Assembly: GCA_025642075.2 (NCBI GenBank)
Contig: JAODUO010000118.1
Location: forward strand, 142,501 to 206,500
Reading direction: 5' to 3'
Length of the DNA: 64,000 nucleotides
Source: Ridgeia piscesae
Lineage: Eukaryota > Annelida > Polychaeta > Sabellida > Siboglinidae
In this document: piece after piece, positions 36,711 to 49,100 of the stretch
Layout: each line of letters begins with the position of its first letter
Position numbering within the stretch: the stretch's first letter is position 1
The notes under the pieces: generated by a model
What the model was told of the DNA's origin: nothing
Databases searched by the model: none
What the model saw: the letters and a program-made list of their open reading frames with translations, nothing else
Position numbers and translations under genes: made by a program

Positions 36711-39700
36711 TCATAACATAGAAACTTTGAGCAGCCTTTTGAGTTTGTAAAAGTCCTCTACATTGGCGACCCCTCTCCGGTCAGTCTCATCACCTGTTGG
36801 ATTTGCACAGTGGTCAAGCAGCTTCTGTAGCTGGACAGTCCACTGATGGGGTGAGTGGCTCAGTAGACCTCTCTGCAGGTCGTTTCCCTTGAATATCTTC
36901 GCACACACAACCTGGTGTGACAAAGAAACCCTGATCACGCTCTACAGAGAAAACATCATGCTCTACAGAGAAACACTGATCATGCTCTACAGAGAAACAC
37001 TGATCATGCTCTACAGAGAAACACCAACCAAGCTCTACAGAGAAACACCAACCAAGCTCTACAGAGAAACACTGATCAAGCTCTACAGAGAAACACTGAT
37101 CACGCTCTACAGAGAAACACTGATAAATCTCTACAGAGAAACACTGATAAATCTCTACAGAGAAACACTGATCATGCTCTACAGAGAAACACATCACACT
37201 CTACAGAGAAACACTGATCATGCTCTACAGAGAAACACTGATAAATCTCTACAGAGAAACACTGATCACGCTCTACAGAGAAACATTGACCAAGCTCTAC
37301 AGAGAAACACTGATCACGCTCTACAGAGAAACACTGACAAATCTCTACAGAGAAACACTGATAAATCTCTACAGAGAAACACTGATCATGCTCTACAGAG
37401 AAACACTGATCACACTCTACAGAGAAACACTGATAAATCTCTACAGAGAAACACTGATAAATCTCTACAGAGAAACACTGATCAAGCTCTACAGAGAAAC
37501 ACTGATCACACTCTACAGAGAAACACTGATCACGCTCTACAGAGAAACACTGATCAAGCTCTACAGAGAAACACTGATCATGTTCTACAGAGAAGCACTG
37601 ATCATGTTCTACAAAGAAACACTGACCAAGCTCTACAGAGAAACATTGACAAAGCTCTACAGAGAAACATTGACAAAGCTCTACAGAGAAACACTGACCA
37701 TGCTCTACAGAGAAACACTGATCAAGCTCTACTGAGAAACACTGATCATGTTCTACAGAGAAGCACTGATCATGTTCTACAAAGAAACACTGACCAAGCT
37801 CTACAGAGAAACATTGACAAAGCTCTACAGAGAAACACTGATCATGCTCTACAGAGAAACACTGATCAAGCTCTACAGAGAAACACTGATCAAGCTCTAT
37901 AGAGAAACTCTGACAAAGCTCTACAGAGAAACACTGATCAAGCTCTATAGAGAAACACTGATCAAGCTCTACAGAGAAACACTGATCAAGCTCTACAGAG
38001 AAACACTGATCACGCTCTACAGAGAAACACTGACAAAGCTCTACAGAGAAACATTGACCAAGCTCTACAGAGAAACACCAATCAAGCTCTACAGAGAAAT
38101 ACTGACCAAGCTCTACAGAGAAACACTGATGATGCTCTACAGAGAAACACCAATCAAGCTCTACAGAGAAACACCAATCAAGCTCTACAGAGAAACACTG
38201 ACCAAGCTCTACAGAGAAACACTGATGATGCTCTACAGAGAAACTCTGATCAAGCTCTACAGAGAAACACCAACAAGCTCTACAGAGAAACACTGATAAT
38301 CTCTACAGAGAAACACTGATCATGCTCTACAGAGAAACACTGATCAACTCTACAGAGAAACACTGATAAATCTCTACAGAGAAACACTGATAAATCTCTA
38401 CAGAGAAACACTGATCAAGCTCTACAGAGAAACACTGATCAACTCTACAGAGAAACACTGATCACGCTCTACAGAGAAACACTGATCAAGCTCTACAGAG
38501 AAACACTGATCATGTTCTACAGAGAAGCACTGATCATGTTCTACAAAGAAACACTGACCAAGCTCTACAGAGAAACACTGACAAAGCTCTACAGAGAAAC
38601 ATTGACAAGCTCTACAGAGAAACACTGACCATGCTCTACAGAGAAACACTGATCAAGCTCTACAGAGAAACACTGATCATGTTCTACAGAGAAGCACTGA
38701 TCATGTTCTACAAAGAAACACTGACCAAGCTCTACAGAGAAACATTGACAAAGCTCTACAGAGAAACACTGATCATGCTCTACAGAGAAACACTGATCAA
38801 GCTCTACAGAGAAACACTGATCAAGCTCTATAGAGAAACTCTGACAAAGCTCTACAGAGAAACACTGATCAAGCTCTATAGAGAAACACTGATCAAGCTC
38901 TACAGAGAAACACTGATCAAGCTCTACAGAGAAACACTGATCACGCTCTACAGAGAAACACTGACAAAGCTCTACAGAGAAACATTGACCAAGCTCTACA
39001 GAGAAACACCAATCAAGCTCTACAGAGAAATACTGACCAAGCTCTACAGAGAAACACTGATGATGCTCTACAGAGAAACACCAATCAAGCTCTACAGAGA
39101 AACACTGATAAATCTCTACAGAGAAACACTGATCATGCTCTACAGAGAAACATTGACCAAGCTCTACAGAGAAACACTGATCACGCTCTACAGAGAAACA
39201 CTGACAAATCTCTACAGAGAAACACTGATAAATCTCTACAGAGAAACACTGATCATGCTCTACAGAGAAACACTGATCACACTCTACAGAGAAACACTGA
39301 TAAATCTCTACAGAGAAACACTGATAAATCTCTACAGAGAAACACTGATCAAGCTCTACAGAGAAACACTGATCACACTCTACAGAGAAACACTGATCAC
39401 GCTCTACAGAGAAACACTGATCAAGCTCTACAGAGAAACACTGATCATGTTCTACAGAGAAGCACTGATCATGTTCTACAAAGAAACACTGACCAAGCTC
39501 TACAGAGAAACACTGACAAAGCTCTACAGAGAAACATTGACAAAGCTCTACAGAGAAACACTGACCATGCTCTACAGAGAAACACTGATCAAGCTCTACA
39601 GAGAAACACTGATCATGTTCTACAGAGAAGCACTGATCATGTTCTACAAAGAAACACTGACCAAGCTCTACAGAGAAACATTGACAAAGCTCTACAGAGA

Positions 39701-42373
39701 AACACTGATCATGCTCTACAGAGAAACACTGATCAAGCTCTACAGAGAAACACTGATCAAGCTCTATAGAGAAACTCTGACAAAGCTCTACAGAGAAACA
39801 CTGATCAAGCTCTATAGAGAAACACTGATCAAGCTCTACAGAGAAACACTGATCAAGCTCTACAGAGAAACACTGATCACGCTCTACAGAGAAACACTGA
39901 CAAAGCTCTACAGAGAAACATTGACCAAGCTCTACAGAGAAACACCAATCAAGCTCTACAGAGAAATACTGACCAAGCTCTACAGAGAAACACTGATGAT
40001 GCTCTACAGAGAAACACCAATCAAGCTCTACAGAGAAACACGAATCAACTCTACAGAGAAACACTGACCATGCTCTACAGAGAAACACTGACCATGCTCT
40101 ACAGAGAAACACTGATCAAGCTCTACAGAGAAACACCTAGATCAAATGCTCTACAGAGAAAACTGATCCAAAGCTCTACAGAGAAACACTGATATGCTCT
40201 ACAGAGAAACACTATCAAGCTCTACAGAGAAACACTGATAAAGCTCTACAGAGAAACACTGATAAATGCTCTACAGAGAAACACTGATCAAGCTCTACAG
40301 AGAAACACTGATGATGCTCTACAGAGAAACACCAATCAAGCTCTACAGAGAAACACTGACCAAGCTCTACAGAGAAACACTGATGATGCTCTACAGAGAA
40401 ACACCAATCAAGCTCTACAGAGAAACACTGACCAAGCTCTACAGAGAAACACTGACCAAGCTCTACAGAGAAATACTGACCAAGCTCTACAGAGAAACAC
40501 TGATGATGCTCTACAGAGAAACACCAATCAAGCTCTACAGAGAAACACCAATCAAGCTCTACAGAGAAACACTGACCAAGCTCTACAGAGAAACACTGAC
40601 CAAGCTCTACAGAGAAACACTGATCAAGCTCTACAGAGAAACACCAATCAAGCTCTACAGAGAAATACTGACCAAGCTCTACAGAGAAACACTGATGATG
40701 CTCTACAGAGAAACACCAATCAAGCTCTACAGAGAAACACTGACCAAGCTCTACAGAGAAACACTGATGATGCTCTACAGAGAAACACCAATCAAGCTCT
40801 ACAGAGAAACACTGACCAAGCTCTACAGAGAAACACTGACCAAGCTCTACAGAGAAACACTGATCATGCTCTACAGAGAAACACTGACCACCCCTTCACT
40901 CACCTGGAGGTTGTTATTGAGGATCTTCTTCTGGCATTGTTGTGTCGTCAAGTCACACCAAGCTTGGCAGTCGAAGAAGTCACAGTCTGTGTGTCCGGTA
41001 CACGTCCTGTCAAACTGTTTCTCGAGTTCGCTGCGGAGGAACACGGTGTCAACGTCAATAACCTTCACCGTCCCATCCCGTGCCACGCCAAATTGACCTC
41101 CCTTTATGTCACACATATACAGTGGCTCCGGGAAGTCTTTCTCGAAAGATGACAGCACGTCAAGGACCCCGAGAGCTAGATGTGCTCGTTTACGCCAATT
41201 TGTCGATGTTGTCACATCAAAGAAGATGGGATCCAACAGGCCTGAGGGAGCATACTCGACTGCATAGAAGTGTCCACAAGTGCCTAACACCTGAGGCAGG
41301 TGTTTGTTCTTGTTGAAGTACTGGAGCTGCACGTACTCACTTTGTTGTGTTAGGCTCCACACTGTGTTCATTGCAATTACTTGATATAGCCTGGAACCGC
41401 TTCTGTGGTCAAGAAAGTGTTTGTACCTGTCAGGCCACATTAGAGCTAGGAGCTTGGATCCATTTTCAGGAACTGTCTTTCCAAGATGCGATTCAATGGA
41501 GTTTTGCAGTGACGTAAAGAATTCTTCATTAGATGGTAAAACATATGCTTGCATTGTTTTGTCAAAGTAAGCAAGAATAGCAAAGTTATGGAAAAATCGG
41601 TTTGCAGACTTCAGGATAATAATGTCATCATGCCACTTTGCATATGCAATTTGCTTTCCATGGCTCGTGCCAAGACAATGTTGTGGCAACACCTCACGCG
41701 TAACACAGAGACGGTTACAAAAGACACCATCGATCTCGGAGTTCTTGTACAGCTGACACTAAAGCATAACAAGATATTTCATCATTTGCATTAATAAGCG
41801 AACAACCTCAAGTGTTACAACTATATATATTATATGTTGTTTAATTTTTTGTACATTTTGTACATTTGTACATTGCATAATAATAATTTTGTATTGTTTC
41901 ACAACAAATAAAATACACATTTTATATATTAAAACAATTTTATATGTGACTGCTAAATGCAAAACTAGCTATAGAATCTCCTAATTATCATTGCTGCTGT
42001 AATTTTCAAGTGGCAAGAAATACCCTTTATCCTTACACCTACTATAAGTGCAGTACATTTCAGTCGTGCTTGAGTGATTTCCACTAGTAATGGTGTTGAC
42101 TCATTGCTCTTAAACATAGAATTAAAAATCTATTTAAATAGCATATTCACCAATGTACTGAATTTACTATGTAAAAAATTTAAAACTAAAACTGTCAATT
42201 AAAAACATAAATATTGTCCTTACCAGTTGTTTGAAGTTTTCATGCATTTCATCATTGCTGCAAGGTGTTTCGAGGACAGAATAAACGTTGAACACCACAA
42301 TTACAATGAGACCAGCACTTAGGAGTGTGCAGATTCTCAACTTTGTGCATCTCAGTTTTCTTCGCCATGCCAT
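36711..42373 (-). CDS. DIPK1: divergent protein kinase domain 1 (FAM69/PIP49) protein
   Basis: Three exons, all phase 0: 42373-42224, 41752-40904 and 36911-36711, giving 399 aa (human paralogues about 430). Exon 1 has a short basic cytosolic start (MAWRRKLRC), a hydrophobic signal anchor at about residues 13-33 and luminal sequence. Exon 2 begins LYKNSEIDGVFCNRLC and carries HDDIIILKSANRFFHNFA, then the kinase-like motifs LYMCDIKGGQFGVARDGTV and KVIDVDTVF (DFG position D-V-D). It ends with the Cys-rich CTGHTDCDFFDCQAWCDL and NNNLQ. Exon 3 continues VVCAKIFKGNDLQRGL and ends LKRLLKVSML. Human FAM69 proteins have the same CTGxxDCxFFDCxxxCDL ... NNLQ-V/I-CxKIF order. They are type II ER/Golgi membrane proteins with a cysteine-rich, kinase-like luminal domain. 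The second intron is almost wholly a minisatellite. Confidence 0.92.
36925..40895. repeat. 24-bp minisatellite filling DIPK1 intron 2, about 165 copies
   Basis: The unit is CTCTACAGAGAAACACTGAT plus CAAG (24 bp). Variants include ATCACG, ATAAAT, ACCAAG and CCAATCAAG. The array runs from the last intron bases before the exon 3 acceptor (36912) to about 10 bp past the exon 2 donor (40903). A marker pair of GTTCTACAGAGAAGC units, 166-168 bp apart, recurs at 37581/37747, 38511/38678 and 39446/39613, a higher-order period of about 930-935 bp (39 units). In gene sense each unit contains TTTCTCTGTAG, like a 3' splice site. Units at 40030-40270 are irregular (1-3 bp indels), suggesting a junction between subarrays. 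Confidence 0.97.
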
Positions 42374-44366
42374 GATGGTTTACTGTCAGGATTTAAAAAA
42401 CAAAAATGTTAACACATGAAAACAATTTCTGTACAAGACTACAAGTTTAGTAGTTATTTTTGTAAGTTCTGCAAACTTATCAAAGAAATATAAGGTGTAC
42501 TGTCCTACCCTTTTGACACTTTTTTATGGAAATGTGTAAGTAATGCTAAATGAAAAAAATTAATATAATATCAGTATCTTCTTTTTTTGGTGAAAAGTGA
42601 ATTGCAGTGTAGATTAATTGTAAAACAAACTTGTTGTAGAATTAGCAACATATTCAGCGGACTTCGTCAGGACTTTTTATATGTAACATGTGAAATATGA
42701 TTCCTGCCCATCACTTATGTATATTAATTGTATGCTGAGATGTATCGAGTGCCCCCCCCCCCTTTTTTTCTATTGTACCTCCAGGGTCGCTGCAAAGGTT
42801 AGGAGGGCAACCAGTCCTGTAGTGGCGCCACATAGCGGATAACGAACGTACTAAAGTCCCGACGACACCAACTTACCGACATACGAGCGTCACTTCGTTA
42901 ATATCGGGTAATCGGTTACTGAAATGATCCAAATATATTGTCTAGCTTACCCTCACCAATACTACATGGACATGCCATAGCAGTAGTGGAGCCTGTTTAC
43001 AGACTACACTGCTACACCAGCGTCTACAGCCTACGACTACGTGTACATTCGAAGACGAAGGGAGATCAACTACTGTAAATAAGTTAGGCCAACTACGTAA
43101 ACGATTGCTTAATATAGTATGTCTGCAACAAAATTACCATGTCGTTAAAAAATCACACCTTCTATGAGTACTGTGTCGTACAAACCTGAATACACATGCA
43201 GGATGTTTTTTGTGAGCGACAAACATCACCCGGAAGTATCGTGTCATACAAACCACCAGATGGCGGTACCATACGTTAGGTCTCTCGTTCCAGGGCCCGG
43301 GCAACTGTGTGTGATTAGTGTATACAGGATGGAAGACACTATAACTATTAACTTTGGATTAACACTTTCTTAAGATAAGGAAACAACAATTTTAACCCAC
43401 AGTTTTGTTACGAGTTTACAAGAATTTTTTGGTGATATTTGTAACTATTAATGAATAATAATATTTGGAATGATACCTGTATTCTGGTGGGAGTACTTCT
43501 TTGTGCATCGTGAACATTGTACTGTAGCATTTAAAACTATGATTAATGCAAAACATCTGAACAACAAAATTGAACTCACTTACTATAGTATTATAGTATT
43601 ATGATACCTGGTGTGGGGTACTTCACAGCAGTTCAATCTTTACATTCTCAAGGCAGTACTGATTCCAATTTCAGTGTTTTTATGCCAATCAATACTGATA
43701 TCCACCATAGTTTATTCCTTTATTTTCACACTGGCTGATTCCAGAACTGGAATTGGTCAATTGTTATACGACACTGCAAGAATGGAATCAGCCTCAAACA
43801 TAAAATTGAAAACAAACCCACTTTTGACTGGTAAATGCATTTATACTCTAGACATACTACATTGTAGCTACAAATGAATCAATATAATATATACATATAC
43901 ACTTTATACATAATTGCCACACTGTTTAACAGGTCAAATTTAGCATAATTTGTATGTCTTTTAATAAATAATATAAAACCAGTTGTAAGTTCATCAAGAA
44001 AGCAACATTGGCATGGACTGGTGAATTACACAGCATGCTGAAATTCTTTTGACAAATCTTATTTGCTTCATGCATCATGAAAAGGCTTTGTGCATCATGA
44101 AAATTGTACTGTAGCATTTCAAACTATGATTAATGCAAAACGTCTGAACAACAAAATTGAACTCACATACTAAGATACACTGAAAATATAATTTCCTATG
44201 GGGAAATACAACTAAGTTGCTAGTTTGTGAGATCTGTGCTCCAAGATGTGAAGTTGACTTTTCTCACACATTTCATCCGTAACATTTAGTGATTCCCTGA
44301 GTTTAACATGACAGTCCATGTGCTTCTTATAGCATGCAGTCTTCAGTGTGCTCACAGCAAGCACTG
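42374..44366. other. intergenic; holds an approx. 88-bp direct repeat
   Basis: 5' flank of DIPK1 and 3' flank of the Kelch gene. 43498-43586 and 44086-44172 are direct repeats (CTTTGTGCATCRTGAAMATT, then GTACTGTAGCATTTMAAACT, then GATTAATGCAAAACRTCTGA) with about 6 mismatches, 588 bp apart. The GC-richer stretch at 42770-43080 is a candidate DIPK1 promoter region, but I cannot point to a core element. Confidence 0.7.
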
Positions 44367-46121
44367 TCAGATACACTGTGGCAGGGTGAGAGTACAGCAG
44401 GCTCTACCATTGATTCTGGTCGGGAACTTGTCTATGACTCTCACTCTGTCTCTTTCAACATCGTACGACTGAATCAAGTCAGAGTAATAATGCTGGTCGT
44501 TGATGCCTCCGATGAGATAGATGTGTTTGCCAACAATGCAGCAGCCAGCTTCTCGGATGTTTATGGAGGTCTCACATATACACCACGTCTTTGTCGAAGG
44601 AGTGTACATGTCGACCGAGGTGACAGGCACAGGGAAGCCGTAGCTGTCCTCCGTGTTACCTCCGAGCACGAAGAGAGAGTCAGCGACCGCGGCCATGCTG
44701 TGGTTGCATCGTGGACTCAACAGTGACGGTGCTTCACTCCACATGTCATTCTGAGCATCATATGACAGCATCGTCTTACAGTGACCTTCGAACTTCTGAC
44801 CACCACTGATATAGATAGATCCCTTGCAGACAGCGCCTGCGTGGCTGTAGACAGCGTGACTGAGCGACAGACACATCTCCCAGTCATTCTTATCTATCGA
44901 GAAGCACTCCACTGTGCACATGACCATATTCTCGTCTTGTCCACCTATTGCATATAGACAGTTGTTGCAGTCGAGAAGCACAAAATCCTTCCTCGCCTCA
45001 TTCATCGAGGCAAGTTCAAACCATGAATCGAAGCGGGGATCGTACCGAAAACAACGCGCCGTTGCTATTTCGTTATTCTCTGTGTTGTCATATTTGCCAC
45101 CACACACATACATGAAGTTGTTGATGACACACACGCATGGGTTATACAGAGGCACAGGCGCGTCTTTGAGAAATGTGTGTCGCTCTGTTTGAAGGCTATA
45201 ACTCTCCAGGTTTTCTGCGTGACACATGACAATGCTTTTTGAATTGCTTCGCACCTGCGTGCGATTTGTTTGTAGCAACGGCTGCTTACTCACAACGATG
45301 TGGTAGTCCTTCGCTTCTGTCAGCAGCTCACTGCAAACTCTGTCTTCAGTCATTAGACTAACCCGACTCACTTTCTCTACGAGTTCCTCGCCAGTGAGCA
45401 ATGGCAGACGAACGTTTTTCATGAGCAGTGGCAAATACTGTAATCTCTGCGTGAGGTCAAAGTTGATCCACTTTTGCACCAGCTCAAAGATCTGATACTC
45501 CGACGTAATCTCCAGGTCATTTTCACTGAGGAGTTCGGCGAGCTGCGTGCTGCTGAGGTTGTAGAACTCCCCCTGCTGGGAGAGACAGTCGAAGTGTGTC
45601 ACAATGAATTTGTACACCTTGTCACTGCTGCGTATCAGCGAGAACATCTCAGCGATGTTTAACAAACTGACACAGTTCTCAACGGTGATGACTCGTTCGA
45701 GGAATTGACAACACAGCTCCATTGCCTCCGACACCTGCAGGTGGGTCGCGGCCGACAGGACGTCTTCGAAGTTAGCTAGCTGCAGCTGCAGTCGCCCGGT
45801 GTAGGCGAAGTCAACGACAGCACGTAGGCCGACTGCTGTGATTCCATGCAGTACCACGCTCGCTGCCCGGCTCTCCTGCATGTCTCCCGTCATCATTGCC
45901 CGGAAGTAGTCGCTGCAAGCCACCATCACCAGACGGTGGACGCTGATGTGAAGGTCATCTGCCACTAACGTGTAGTCACACAGAACGTTTTCCGACTGCA
46001 GCTGGCTGAGGCTACGTAAGATCCTACTGCCATAGTTGCCACTCTCCAGAGACAGTCGGTCCACTGAAGCAGTCGACACATGGCGTGCACTAGAGATGCG
46101 TTTCCTTGGGGATCTACTCAT
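44367..46121 (-). CDS. BTB-BACK-Kelch (KLHL) protein
   Basis: One coding exon of 584 codons from ATG at 46121 (MSRSPRKRISSARHV). The frame is open further upstream to 46142, but its first codon there is GTG directly after a TTTGTAG acceptor, so I start at the ATG and infer a 5'-UTR intron. The BTB domain is roughly residues 40-145 (LCDYTLVADDLHISVHRLVM, YFRAMMTGDMQES, VVDFAYTG). BACK is about 150-250 (YKFIVTHFDCLSQQGEFYNL, LVQKWINFD). Kelch blades from about 310 to the end have GG doublets (YVCGGKYDN, YAIGGQDEN, YISGGQKFE, FVLGGNTED, YLIGGINDQ). Such proteins are substrate adaptors of CUL3 ubiquitin ligases. The paralogue is unclear; it looks closest to the KLHL9/13/26/36 group from memory. 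Confidence 0.95.
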   Translation of the reverse strand: MSRSPRKRISSARHVSTASVDRLSLESGNYGSRILRSLSQLQSENVLCDYTLVADDLHISVHRLVMVACSDYFRAMMTGDMQESRAASVVLHGITAVGLRAVVDFAYTGRLQLQLANFEDVLSAATHLQVSEAMELCCQFLERVITVENCVSLLNIAEMFSLIRSSDKVYKFIVTHFDCLSQQGEFYNLSSTQLAELLSENDLEITSEYQIFELVQKWINFDLTQRLQYLPLLMKNVRLPLLTGEELVEKVSRVSLMTEDRVCSELLTEAKDYHIVVSKQPLLQTNRTQVRSNSKSIVMCHAENLESYSLQTERHTFLKDAPVPLYNPCVCVINNFMYVCGGKYDNTENNEIATARCFRYDPRFDSWFELASMNEARKDFVLLDCNNCLYAIGGQDENMVMCTVECFSIDKNDWEMCLSLSHAVYSHAGAVCKGSIYISGGQKFEGHCKTMLSYDAQNDMWSEAPSLLSPRCNHSMAAVADSLFVLGGNTEDSYGFPVPVTSVDMYTPSTKTWCICETSINIREAGCCIVGKHIYLIGGINDQHYYSDLIQSYDVERDRVRVIDKFPTRINGRACCTLTLPQCI

Positions 46122-46142
46122 TTTGGCGATGTGCGGTTGCAC

Positions 46143-49100
46143 CTACAAAGTAGAAATGTCAAGCTCTGGTTATATATAGAAGATCTGATAAAAACAAAGA
46201 GTTGTGTTTCAGATCACAACAAACAATGCAAGAACCAACTGAATTGATCAATGATATCTTGCGACGTGATGCCAGCAGTAGTTCACACTGTATAGTTCTT
46301 CGTTCAGTGATTTTCAGTTATAATGTTCACTTCCAAGAGAAGTCAGAAGTTTTTAACAGTCATGCCACTATATCCAACAAATCATTTGTTGCTACTCTAT
46401 TATATCAGTTCACATGTAGTAGAACTGACACACCGCTGATACATTTTCTACTAGACTCAATAACTCACTGTTACAATACTTATTAAGTCTTTTAATATGT
46501 ACCATTTTAATATATAATATTATAAATTATGTTAAATGTTATTTATTTACACATTTTGTTTGGGATTTTGGAGAGTTTGGGGATATAAATGATTTGGAAC
46601 ATAGCATCTTCAGTCCGACTGTTACTAAGTCAGTCACTCGCGGCCTGAGTGACACATTTTCGATTCGATTCTAGATAGCGGACGTCATAGACATAGTCAT
46701 AAAATTATTAATGATTATCAATTATCATTATGTTTGCTTTATTTTGGTTGATAAATGAACACAAATGTCACTGAACTTCGTGTTATGTTTAAAGTAACTG
46801 TATCAGTTTATTAGTATGTGAACACTTAAGAGACACACACTTAATCAACACTTAGACCTAGTAGGAACTAGACTGGGCCTGGCCCTAGCCCCGGGCTTAG
46901 GGCCAGGCCTAGTCGCTGTCAGTGTCACACTTCAGATTCAGTTTCATGACACTTGTTTACGTTGCATAAAATCTCAAATAAAGTACGTTTTACGAAGGCT
47001 AAACAACTTACAATTACCAATATACGTTACTACAAACTTACCACCACTGCCAAATTAATAAATTATGGCAACAAAACCCATCAAGCCAACGAGGTTGGGT
47101 ATTTTGTGCAGCAACATAGCTGGTCTAAATTGTTTATTTTTATGCATTATCGCCCTAGATAATAAATCGTCGATCGTTTACATCCGGGTACTGGTTGAAC
47201 CACAGCCAGCGGTCAAAGGCAAAGCAGATGATGCATTTGCATTTAAACGAGGGGGGTCACTCACCACTTCGCCACCGTACTCAATTGTTTTATGACGACT
47301 GTAGCATTTGTGTAGTGGTTTGATATTATTATTAACGCATTCAAGTCCCCAGTCCCCCCACAGTTATTTGCAAATTTTACCACACTCCGCCGTGTTGAGG
47401 ATCATTGCCCATAACCTTTTAATTATAGTTTTGTATATATATATATATATCATCAAATATGCAAGTATTATATTTTGGTTTATGATGAGTTGCAAAAAGC
47501 AAATGGATACACATTTGTTATAATTACACAGTTCATCTTAGAACTGGTAATAGTGGTCTGTTTTGCAAGAAATCGCATGGAGAACTGATTTCAAGTCAAT
47601 TATTTTGTTTTATTGTAAACAACAAACTTCAAAGGCCCCTCCTTAGTTAAATTTATCGCTCATCACCTTACCAGAATCCACTATGCACAGTAGGCAAGCC
47701 TACTGTAATAATCTGCTATGTAGCTAGTTTTGATTAAATAACCAGAAAATTGTTGAATGGATTGATCCGGGTTCTTTGATGAGAGTATATATATATATTT
47801 ATGTTATGTAGTGTACACCGTTTCATATTGGCCAACACTTGACAATTCATACCATATTGCCCATTTCTGAGATAAATCTGTTGCTACTAACAAAATGTTT
47901 TAACTAGAAAATATTTACACGTAAAACAAATCTAACTGCTCCTGTACCACGGGTCTGCCATTAGCTTTTGTTCTACAATTTTGTCATTCTAGAACATGAA
48001 AGTGGATTGTGGTTAACTCGGCTTAGCTTGGCTACACTTCCAATAAAGCTTGTCTTGAAACTGGATGGTTTGTTTACAAAGTGAAGGTGTACTTGCATGG
48101 TGGAAATATCAAAATGCAATGTAAAATAACAAAATACAATTTAGCGGGTTGTATACTTTCAATATATTTATTGTACTGCTAAAATAATATTAAAAGAACA
48201 ACCATAAAATCACACTTCTGGTGTCATGCAAATCCCTCGCTTGGGAAATCACTCCTACCTGTATCACTGCACATGTGCCATGTTAGCTGTGCATACATGG
48301 TCTTGGAAACACTAGCCTCATTAATAAAAGACAATAAATCTAATTTACTGATCATGTGAGGAATGTAGCATAGAGTCCACGACAGACTGCAGCGGGTGTG
48401 AGGAATATGGCATAGCGATCATGCAAAATTACTCCCAACACCATGTGAGAATCTTGGAAGTTAAAGTCAGTTCGCAATGGGAGGGATTTGACACCACATC
48501 AGCATGCAATGTTTCATGTACTTATGGCTAAACTTGGTCGTAAGGAATACTGGATATGTGGAAGAGTTTGATCAATTCTAAAATGTCCCTTATGGTGATA
48601 GTCTATATCAATGTCAACAAATGACTAGATGACAGTTTGACACAATGACACACAAGAGTAAACAAACAAACAAACAAACAAACATAACATTTTACATTTC
48701 ATATTAGCAAAGCAAACATCTTTTTTATCTTGATAAAGTTACAGTAACATCTTGTAGCTATTAACAATAGAAGTCTTTAATACATTTCTTGGCAGACCCT
48801 TTTAGCAACACTTCAAACAACTACAATGACATGTTTGATGTTTGTGGTACAAGTAGAACATAAGACAACATTTACAAACATCACTTTCACAACTGTTCAT
48901 GTCTGGACAATAACAAAACGGCAAGAACGTGGTATACTGCAACCAGCACCACAAATATCACAACATTAGCTTCTGTGCAAACCACAATTCTAAAATTACA
49001 TAATTATGATAACATCACCAATACTGTAAGTATGATTAATGTAGGTGTTTGGGTAATAAGAACAATACTTACAAATATACTCTGTTGTATTATGCTATGT

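Noticed and set aside
36889..41096. Very long Leu/Tyr/Arg/Glu-Thr repeat ORFs on both strands
   Set aside because: They come from a 24-bp unit (8 codons) without stops. The array is inside a DIPK1 intron with good splice sites on both sides.
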